From: Artemisia argyi
Lineage: Eukaryota; Streptophyta; Magnoliopsida; Asterales; Asteraceae
Assembly: GCA_030686995.1 (NCBI GenBank)
Contig: CM060681.1
Span: forward strand, 166,320,833 to 166,384,832
Direction of reading: 5' to 3'
DNA: 64,000 bases
Of this stretch, positions 36,089-46,100 are shown piece by piece. Within the stretch, counting starts at the first letter, position 1. Each line of letters opens with the position of its first letter. Made by a program: the position numbers and the translations under genes. The notes under the pieces were generated by a model. That model was not told the origin of the DNA. It saw only the letters and a list, made by a program, of their open reading frames with translations, and did not search any database.

Positions 36089-37494
36089 TGATGCGTGGGA
36101 ATCGCACCTTGCTTTACCTCTCGAGGGATCTCGCGAGGCTTACAACCCCCACCAGGCAGTGTACCTGATCGTTGTAGTATAGTATAGTGACAAGTACCGG
36201 GGGATTGATCGTTCAGCTTAGGAATAGTGTCGCTAGGATTAGAAAACCTAATTAATAGTTCTAGAGGTGAAAGATGATTATTTTTGTATTTTTATATTTT
36301 TATGAAAGCAATTAAAATCTCGGGTTTTGAAGGAGTGGGCGGAATTAGTTGTTAATCAACTAACCTAAAGCTAAGATGCAATCAAAATAAAATAATAAAA
36401 ATGAAATTAAACTAATTAAACTAAGGTTGTGAGCAGTAATTGGAGAAATTGTGTTTACTTAGACTTCACTACTCCCTAGATATCTTTTACATGTTAATTA
36501 CTTGTTACACTTGTATGAATGACGGGTTGTATTCCTTAATACCATTCGTGGAGTGGCATACATAACTCCCCAACTCTATGAGCTCTTATCTCCTCCTACA
36601 CCATGACCCAGCACAACTATAGGGATTGTAAACAGTGGCTCATGCATTAAATACAACCAATAAAGACCTAGTACGCCTCGGTTCATGTTTCTTAAGACGT
36701 TCAAGCATGTTACCATTTGGAGATCTGCCAGTTTTCTTAAGCCTAACATATAAATCATTCATTCAAAACAAGAATAGACAAGTAATCAACACATAATCAA
36801 CATCTAGGTTTCATTAGATCTAAGCAAACACAAGAGAGATCTAGCCTAGCATAGTAGAATTGAGACAAGAACAAAAGATAAACAACCAACACATAGACAT
36901 ATTGATTGAATTGAAAGTACACTTATCTCAATTACAATGCAAGGTCTCAAGGGTTTGGAACCCTTGAAAAACCTGTGAAAGAGGCACCAAAATCGTCTTT
37001 AGGGTTTCACCAAAACTTCTCCTCTTTTAATGAAAAAACTAGAAAACTATATATAGGAAAATCGTTCTGACGGCGTCAAGAGTTAAATCTGACGCCGTCA
37101 CCTCGCCGCCATAAACTTCCTCGGACGCCCTAGATCCACTTGTGACGGCCTATGTGACGCCGTCACCACCCACGGTAAATTATTCTTGGCCACTTTGACG
37201 CCGTCACCTCTACATCTGACGCCGTCACCACCTTCGATATTTAATTCTTCATGTCTGACGCCGTCAAGCTTTTGGTCTTGATGCCGTCACCTTGTATCTT
37301 CAGCTTGGATTTTTGGTACTTTGTCGTTTTCTTCACTTTATGCTCCAAAAACGTCCAAAATAGCCTCTTTTCCAGAATTCACTCTCCAAACACCTAAAAT
37401 CACAAAAGGAACGATTTAGGGCAATATTTGATCAAATAAAGTCGGATTCGGGCTTAAATGACCCCCTAAAAACGGATCATTTTTTGCCTCATCA
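36089..37494 (-). repeat. Element 2 right (5') LTR
   Basis: 1406 bp. It drives transcription toward lower coordinates. The TATA-like sequence is at 37047-37056 and the TGACG array at 37068-37289. Confidence 0.95.
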
Positions 37495-38932
37495 TATAGC
37501 GCTATTAGAGGTAGGCCAACCTCTCGTTCACTATTTTACGGGATGCATATTATTTATTTAGGGGCTTTGCCTGACATACATTATTATATACGTGGTGCTT
37601 ATATTGTGACCTATTATGACCGTGTGTGCTTTACTACAAGACATAATGCTTTACATGCAATGGGTTGTGAACACACAAGTTGCAAGTTTTGTATGGGCGG
37701 AATTTGCAACTGAGTAGATTTACAATGCCTTTGCCTTGTGAACTTTCTCAAATGGTTTCTCATATTATACAAAACGTATGTACTCACCAACTATTTACAT
37801 AGTTGACCCGTTTTCTCTCATGCATTTCAGGTGATCGTCAGTAAGCTTTTCTTCAAAGTCTTTGCATAATGAAGTTTTCACATGTCACTACTGATCATTA
37901 TGTACTAAAACGCTATCTTTTGGAAACCAAACTTTATATTTTAATTGCCAATGTCGGCTAAAACGATATTGTAATGATGTACTCTTTCCTTTAAATCTTA
38001 AATGATGGTATGTTCTATTATCTTATACTTGTGTTCCCTTTCCAGTTACACCTCGTGTTTCCGCTTTAGCAAGGTGTGACATTTAGAATCTAAGACACGC
38101 GTATATGTCTAGGTTGCTTGTAGGACACTTGCGGTTTATTCATCACTACCTTCACTTTGATTGTTCACTTGACTTACGGTAAGTTCATAGCCTCACCTTT
38201 ACTTACTTAGTTGCTTTATAAAACCCCGTGAGGGAGATACATGCTAGTTTTACAAATTGAAAACAATGATTTTTGGGTGTGTTTGACCCGAATAAATGCT
38301 TTATAGACATTGAGTACCTCTTGCCTGAAAAGTCCCTAATTTCATGAACCGTTAATTACACACATGGTAAACGTTAGTATTATGAATAGATCTATTTGGG
38401 TTTAACATACCATGTCTGGGTGAGTAGCGCTCACTTGAGTACATGTCGAACAGACATATAATATTGAGAATTAAGGTAAATGGCAAAAATTACCTTCTTA
38501 TGGGCACTATTTCATCTTGGTTAACGTTCGGTTTCATGAGCTCAATGCTATAATTTTATTTCCTGACTTGCATGTGTGGCAATGTCAATTAATGAACAAT
38601 GCTTGTGTTCTACTTATTACTTACTAAACTCTATGGATTCACTCAACCTTTGTGTTGACTCTTTTAACATGTTTTATCTCAGGTCTCTATTAGCTGGCAT
38701 GTGAAGGCACACAGATATATTTTGAAGACAATGCATCATTATCATTCGATAAAGTTTTTAAACGTTTACGTTATACTTTTTAAGTTTAATAAACTTGATG
38801 GGACCTCTTAAACTATGATATTTTATATAAATTGAATGATAATTTATTTCAAAACGTCTTATTTAGAGTGGTTTTCTGTAACTTGTACTGTGAGCTATGA
38901 AGTAATACCTCAGTGACACTATCATTTTGGGG

Positions 38933-39349
38933 GCTCGTTTATATATATGAAGCTCGAGCTTGAGCTCATTTCAAGCATCATATCTTGAGCCCAAGCTTGT
39001 CTCACAAAAATTTTCAAAAGCTCGAGCTCGGCTCGGGCTCGACTAACTTGTATAAAGTGTTGAATGAAATAAAGCTCAAAGGCTTGTTAGTCATACTAGG
39101 CTCGAGCTCGTTTATTTTTTTAAGCTCGTTTATACATGGTTATATGTATAGAAAGTATATACATATATATTTTAGGGCTCGTTTAGGCTCGCGAGCATAA
39201 TCGATCTTTATATATAATGCTCGGGCTCGAGCTCGATTATTAAACAAGCCCAAACTTAGGCTCGAACTAGTTTAGGTTTGGCTCTTTTGAGCTTTTTATG
39301 ATCCGATCCTGAGCTTCTCACGAACGGCTCGACGTATTTCCACCCCTAC
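38933..39349. mobile_element. gctcgagct-rich hAT-like MITE, left end missing
   Basis: A run of gctcgagctc/gagctcgagc words fills about 400 bp. The right end reads tatttccacccctac, the complement of a typical taggggtggaaata hAT-type terminus. The left terminus is absent; instead the sequence joins LTR B seven bases short of its end. This implies a deletion across the junction. Confidence 0.5.
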
Positions 39350-39375
39350 TTGTTCATATGTTTGATGTTTTCACC

Positions 39376-39992
39376 TAGGGATGAGCTCGATACCAGATTG
39401 GTACGAACCCATACCAAGTTAGTGGTACCGAATTTTTAATGAAAGCGAGGTACCCGTACACGATAGGCCTATCCGGTTCTTCCCATTTTTTTGTTAAACC
39501 AACAAAAATTCCAAGAAAATGTAGCAAAAAATAGGACAAAACATGCATTTTCAAGTGATATAAAACCACGACGTCGCACAAAACACAACCAACACTTAAA
39601 TAAACACAACACCATGATGGTCGTAACATACAAACATTCCAAAACTTATAAAATATGTTCGTGTGTTATTTTTGGAAGGGTTTATGAAAGATTTATAGTT
39701 GTCACTGTAAGTTTTTCAGACGTTTGGTTTTTTTTACTTTAGGTTTTACATGATTATTTTTTTTAGATAGAACGGGCTCAATGAGTGTTTGGATATGTTT
39801 TTTAATTCAAAAACTTGACTACTCAAATTCTGGGAATTTTTTCGTTACTTCCGGCTTTGATACCGGTACCGTATTAGTTATCATGATTTTTTTATGCTCA
39901 ATTCATGGTACCCGTCCTGTACCGTTTATAGGGATTCAGTACCAGTACGGTTCAGTTCGGTACCGGTATTCAGGTCCAAATACTCATCCCTA
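39376..39992. mobile_element. hAT-type MITE in the TIC110 upstream region
   Basis: 617 bp. The left end is tagggatgagctcgatacc and the right end on the other strand is tagggatgagtatttgg. An 8-bp target duplication ttttcacc (39368-39375) / ttttcaca (39993-40000) matches at seven of eight bases. Subterminal ggtaccggtac-like words form further inverted repeats. Its right edge is 193 bp before the TIC110 ATG. Confidence 0.8.
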
Positions 39993-40000
39993 TTTTCACA

Positions 40001-40185
40001 GTTTCACCAAAAACACAAGTGCATGATTTTGCAAAACTACAAGGGCACATGAATACTAACAACCAAAACTTAAAGGGTGAAACTCCAAAAGATAAACCTT
40101 GTTACAAAACCCTTTTATCATCATCTCCGCCCTTTCACCCTATCCATTTCCCTCACACTCTCCTCCCTCACCAAACTCGCCGGAG
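40001..40185 (+). promoter_or_regulatory. TIC110 proximal promoter and leader
   Basis: Only 185 bp separate the MITE target duplication from the ATG. No TATA box is evident. A CT-rich stretch (about 40117-40178) resembles a TATA-less plant leader. Any further promoter elements must lie in or beyond the MITE. Confidence 0.45.
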
Positions 40186-43100
40186 ATGAATCCTTCACTC
40201 CTCACCACACAACAACCCTCACCTAACCTCACCACACCTTTTCTAAACCCTACCCTCAAACCCTCACCCAACTCCCTCACCTTCCACAACCGGCGCGTAC
40301 GCTTCACGCGCCGTCACACCTCCACTGTCCGCGCCTCCGCCACCTCATCACAGTCACCGGAAGCAGCAACTTCCGATGTGTTTGGAGGAAAGAAGGAGCT
40401 GACGCCGTTACAATCAGTAATAGACTCGATGTCACCAGCGGTTAGGTTAGGTACATCAGTTGTGGTAGTTTCTGGTGCTTTAGCTGCTGGTTATGGATTA
40501 GGTTTAAAGTTAGGTGGAAATAATAAGACTGCTGGAGTAGGTGGAGCGGTTGTTTTGGGTGTAGCGGGTGCTGGTGCGGCTTACGTTGCGAATAGCTCGG
40601 TTCCGGAGATTGCGGCTGTTAGTTTGCATAATTATGTTGCTGGTTCGGATCCCGGGTCGGTTAAGAAGGAGGATATCGAAAGTATTGCTAGCAGGTTGTT
40701 TTTTTATTTATTTATAGAAAGTAGTGGTATAATTGTCAATTTGGTATCTGATTATATATGGAATGTGAATGTGTATTTGATAAATGTATGATTGCATATG
40801 GAAAGCGAAGGGTGTAACGGTCATTTCACTATGATTTTTTTGCTTTGTTAGTACATGTTATTAGGTTGTGTAGTGTTGTACTCGGTATGTGATTATATTT
40901 GGAAAGTGAGGCGTATAATTGTCAATTTGATACGGGTTTTTTTGTCATAGATAATGAAAGTGAAGGGTGTATATATGTCAACTTATAAGTTTCATGTTTG
41001 TTTAGTAAATGTGATCCACTAGCTTTTTGATGATGTTAGGAATATATGGACACTTTGGGTGTGTTTTTCTTTTTTGGTGGGGGGGGGGGGGGGGGGGGGG
41101 TGTTAGTTATTTTCAGGTATAAAACGACTTTGTGGAAACGGATTCAGTTCAAGTATTTTATACAGAGAAACTTGAGGGTAATTACACGCTACATAGCACA
41201 GTTTCAACTGTACGTTTCAACAATGATTGAAGTAAATAAGAGAATATATATGAAATATATGTAATTATGACGACGAGTTTTTTGTTAAGGAGACAAAACT
41301 GTATATGAAACATGTGTTTGTTTTGTTATGTATGCAACAAAGACACTGTCAATACTTATTATGGCCAAGATTGACCGCAATTTTGATCCGACTGTGTCGG
41401 TCAGCGAAATTGCATCTCTGTTTACTCATTATATATAGGGAAAAAAGCAAGTTCATATTTAAAAGATGCCAAAATTGGAAGTGTTTGATTAATGGATTTA
41501 ATTATCAGTTTGTTGCATTATTTATGGTTTGACAAATGATTTGCGACGTATGTGCTTTATTAGTACAAGTCAATTAGGTTGGCCACATTTTATTATAGGA
41601 TAACTAGATTTGGACTAGCTGATTGCGTAGAAAATGAGGTAGGATGGCATGCACAATTGCATATTTTAGCTGATGTTTAAAGCAAAATAGGCTGTAGCCT
41701 ATTTGTATATCATGTAATTAGCAAGCCCTGCTAATGAGTATTTTGACTGGTGATTCTTATAGTTTTATATATTTGCTAATTTCAGATACGGTGTTAGCAA
41801 ACAAGATGAAGCTTTCAATGCAGAGCTGTGTGATATATATTGTCGGTGAGTAGCAACTTATTAATAAGAGATGCATTGCTCGTATTGTTCATATTTTATA
41901 TGTGTCCTTTTATCCCTTCAGTGGCCGACATTATATGGTCATTAGCGACTGCTTTCATTCTCAAATCTGAATAGGTATTTTGTGTGTCATTAGATAAGTC
42001 ATAAGAAAAAGGTTTTGTAACTTAAAGAGAAATTTTCTGTACTTCAGTGTTTTTATCAGTTACATATATTTATTCTTCTCAGTCAGAATTACTTTTTACT
42101 GTTAAGTGTCAACTGCATATTATTTTGCTGTAGATAACAAATTTAATCCAATATAGGCCTGTTTGGGTTGTATTTTATTGATGACAGGAAAAATGGTTAT
42201 AACTACATATCTTAGCTAAAACGAAACAGCTCAAACTGCTTAAATGTTGCCTAAGCATGCTCAAGTGTTTACAAATACAACCTCTATCTATTTATAAACT
42301 TTTTCCCTAGTAATTTCAGCTTTCTACATTATAATTAAGTGGAACAGTAACCATATTCATGAATGCTTGTTACCATCCTCTCATTCTATCTATTTCTCAG
42401 ATATGTCACATCTATACTTCCTTCTGGAGATGAAGATCTGAAGGGAGATGAAGCTGATATTATCATAAAATTTAAAAATTCATTGGGCATTGATGACCCA
42501 GATGCAGCTGCCATGCATATGGAGGTACTGCAACAACATTGATTTATCGATTCCTTAATGGATAATAAGGCTTACCATTTACTATTGCATTTTGTTCTAC
42601 AGATTGGTAGGCGTATTTTTAGGCAAAGATTGGAAACTGGTGATCGTGAAGCAGACGCAGAACAACGCCGGGTAGGTTACTTTTCAATTTGTTACTAAAT
42701 TGGTAGGTGAGATAGAGATGCAGAGCTTGATCATTGGTGTGGTCTCCAGTGCAGGCATTTCAGAAGCTGATCTATGTTTCAGAACTCGTGTTTGGAAAGG
42801 CCTCGGATTTCCTTTTACCTTGGATGCGTGTGTTCAAGGTTACCAAATCACAGGTATTAATATACTCAGACACGGCTTTTTTGCTTCCTAGAATTACAAA
42901 ATAGGAAATTATTTCTACATCCACAAGCAGCTCTGGTAACTTCCTGGTTATTGGTGATTATGTGTTCGCTAGGTTGAGGTTGCTATACGTGACAATGCCC
43001 AACGGTTGTATGCTTCTAAGCTAAATTTGATTAGCCAAGGTAAATATTCTGTTTGTTTTAGCAAGGTTTTTACTTTAGTTACTTAGCCGTGCAGTATTAT

Positions 43101-46100
43101 CATGTACTTGTGTTTGGATGTGCTTTCGAAAGTGATTATGTGATGCAAAATAATCAAGATCGTGTAATAAGCTGAAATAGAATATGCTGTTTAAGATAGT
43201 GTTTGAATGTGTTCTATTGGTTAGAGTTGTTATAATCAAGATGTTGTAAACGTATAACAAGTTCTTATTGTCTAAGGAGTTTTTAGATTAAATGACGAAG
43301 AAAGGCTTTTTGGTGAGAGGATAATTCTTCTGAACGCTTGTGAAGTCTCTAAAATTAGGATAACAGAAAGGGTAAAATTTTAGTTTTTTACCATTTGGTA
43401 ATCAAGTTAGCTGCAACTGGTATGAAACTGAGAAGCAGAATTTGTTGATCATAACATAAATATTGGGACTTAAAATAATAATATTCAGGTCCAAGACACC
43501 AATCCAAAATCCCCAAAATACCAAGTTTATGTCTTTCAAGTATCTCAAATTTAAATCAACTCTATTTTCTGCTCTACTGTACTAGATTCATGTTATACTT
43601 TACCACATGCATTTACTTGTTTTTATGCATTTTTTAGATATTCATCCGGAAGATCTTATTAGTCTAAGAGATGCACAACTCCAGTGTCGGCTTTCAGATG
43701 AGGTACATATTGTTAAGGGCATAGTGACATAAATATGTGATTAACATTTTTTAATTGCTTAACCATTGGGCTTTATTTTTTTTAGCTAGCTGAAGATATG
43801 TTCAGGAATCATATTAGAAAGCTCGTTGAAGCAAATATATCAACTAGTCTGAATGTACTCAAGTCCAGGACAAGAACAGCGTACGTGATTTTGGCACCTT
43901 ATCAAAGTTTTTTTTTCTGTTTTCTGTAACACTTGAATTAAATCGTACCTACTGCTAAAATGTATTAAGTTTTTTAGTAGGGACGCCAAGCTTATTGTTG
44001 AGGAACTTGATAAGATATTGGCATTCAACAACTTGCTAATCTCACTGAAGAACCATGCTGATGCAGACCGCTTTGCTCGTGGGGTTGGTCCTGTTTCTCT
44101 AAATGGTAATTATGCTCTTATCTAGTGTATATTTTACGTAAAACATTATATGTTCTTGTTAGTAGCTGGCTGGTTGTTACTAATTTATATTTTTTTTGTA
44201 GGCGGTGAGTACGATGGTGATAGGAAGATGGACGAGCTAAAGCTCCTCTACAGAGCATATATTGCTGATGCTTTACAAGGTGGTCGTATGGAGAAAGACA
44301 AGGTATAAAATCGAACCTTCTTTTGGGTATCATATATATCAGTTAAATTGAACTCCGGATGTTTGTGAAAATGTTTTTTTGTTGTGGGTTCCATTCCGGG
44401 ATCCACAAAATGGATAATAAAGAAAAAATGGTATAGGATACAAAACTTAAAATTTCAGCATATTTGTAATGTTCTTTTTTGTGTCTATTGTAGCTCACTG
44501 CACTGAGCCAGTTGAGGAATATCTTTGGTCTGGGTAAAAGAGAAGCCGAATCTATTGCAATTGATGTTACCTCAAAAGTATACCGTAAGCGCCTTGGTGA
44601 ATCTGTAACTGGGGGCATTTTAGCAGCTGCAGATAGTAAAGCAGCGTTTCTTCAGAATCTTTGTGAGCAGTTGCACTTTGATACTGAGAAGGCCATTGAG
44701 ATTCATGAAGGTAGCTTATGCCTTTTTTCCATCTGCGTAATCAATTATGTTTACGAAAACCATGTTCTTACAAAAATAACTAGTTATCTAAAAATAATAT
44801 GATTTAGAAGGCTGATAGCATTAAATTACACACTGGGCAACTTTCAACCTGTTTCCCTTGTAGCTAATGTATTTTGGTTTAGCCCATATATGGCATATAA
44901 CAAAATACCCAAGTAATTGAATATTGCAAGTAAATGAGTGGAAATTGATCCCTCTGTTATATCTAAAGAAATGCTTATATTCATATTCTTTCTGCTATTA
45001 GTATACATTTTAGTAATAATTATTAAAGCTCTGAAAGATGTTATATATTGATATATGTGCATAAGGCTCATAATGTTTTTATGTGTAATTGTTATATAGA
45101 AATATACCGACAAAATCTCCAGCAATATGTGAAAGATGGAGAGCTTAGTGATGACCAGGTTCAGGCCCTGGAGAGGTTGCAAGTTATGCTTTGCATCCCT
45201 AAACAAACAGTTGAAAAGATTCACGAGGAAGTATGTGGTACTTTATTCGAGAAGGTAATTCACATACTGCTAATCATTTCATTCATTTATACAGTCTATG
45301 TGCTTTCACCATCTTTTGATGTCTGTTAAGTAGCAACGTTTGACTTTTCTCATGGTTTTAACTCTAAAGTTAAAATGTTGATTTTTTTTTAAAGTATGTA
45401 AAATACTCTTCAATAAGAGACAAATAAAGGGATCTTCTGACCGAAATTATAATGGATAGATGAGTAACTTCGGCATAATTCCAGAAAATAAGAGCGTTCC
45501 AATTTTAATTGAGTGGGTCGGTGCCAAGTTCAAGTTACGTTGTCTCTGTGGTTGTACTTTTTCAGTGATTCTTTACCAACTGCATCATTGATAAAAAAAA
45601 TTAATTTCAGGTTGTTAAGGAGGCTATAGCCGCAGGAGTTGACGGGTATGATGCTGATGTTCAACAGTCTGTAAGGAAGGCTGCGTATGGTTTACGGCTA
45701 ACAAGAGGGGTGGCCATGTCCATTGCCGGCAAGGCGGTAAGTGCTACTTCATGATTGTTGCAGTATTGGTAGAGGTGGTAACATGAGCGGGTTGAATATC
45801 AGGTCAAATGGGTATCTTGATTTGAACATGAAACTTCTTTATCCCAAAAATTAAAATTTAATTGTAACATCTAACTGGTCAGTAGTGGATAATTTTATTT
45901 TTATTGCCACTAATGGGTTAAGTATGATGTCAAAATTGTATAATTTTAATATTGATCTGGCTTTTGAAGTAAATGATTTAGAACGTTTTATGCATTACGT
46001 AGTTTGGCTGATTTCCAACCCTTTTGACCCATTGACTTGTTTTTTTTAGGTAAGTTTGTATTTACCTATTTGATCCACTAGATATAAAACACAACCCAAA

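Larger units (their letters stand above)
29769..37494 (-). mobile_element. Athila-like LTR retrotransposon, very young, non-autonomous (element 2)
   Basis: LTRs at 29769-31174 and 36089-37494 are both exactly 1406 bp. Line-by-line comparison finds one difference, C at 30962 versus T at 37282. Flanking 5-mers are gatag (29764-29768) and tatag (37495-37499), four of five identical. The PBS is at 36064-36082 and a PPT-like aagtgtaagggtata abuts the 3' LTR at 31175-31189 (minus strand). The interior codes only for a 760-residue Gag-protease protein, so polymerase and integrase must come in trans. It is inserted in solo LTR C. Confidence 0.95.
27112..38081 (+). mobile_element. Solo LTR C nested in LTR B
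   Basis: Begins TATAACAACCCGTAATTTT (probably TGTAACAACCC originally) and ends CTTTAGCAAGGTGTGACA. A perfect 5-bp target duplication TTTAG lies at 27107-27111 and 38082-38086. Without the nested Athila-like element it is about 3.24 kb (27112-29768 plus 37500-38081). No coding content. It carries a ttgaaccctttgactt minisatellite (29415-29590) and a local tandem duplication of cctaaagtctcgccttattg type (about 29601-29665). Confidence 0.8.
24899..38932 (+). mobile_element. Solo LTR B, split by nested insertions
   Basis: Two segments, 24899-27111 and 38087-38932, form one LTR of about 3.06 kb homologous to LTR A in opposite orientation. It begins TATAACACCCGTGAAAAT; a TATA-like ccatatataagg lies at 25480-25491. 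Segments resembling A in order include the acgtacgtcgtaacacgtac region, the tgtctaggttgcttgtagga region (A: gagcaacctagacata) and the gggtgagtagcgctcac region. It ends at attttgggggc, about seven bases short of the expected terminus, where a different repeat begins. It contains solo LTR C. Confidence 0.75.

Noticed and set aside
40099..40185. Upstream extension of the TIC110 frame
   Set aside because: It would need a TTG start; the ATG at 40186 begins a typical transit peptide and follows a CT-rich leader.
44512..45329. Separate small ORFs in the TIC110 region
   Set aside because: They are exons 11 and 12 read through into introns; splice sites and phase place them in TIC110.
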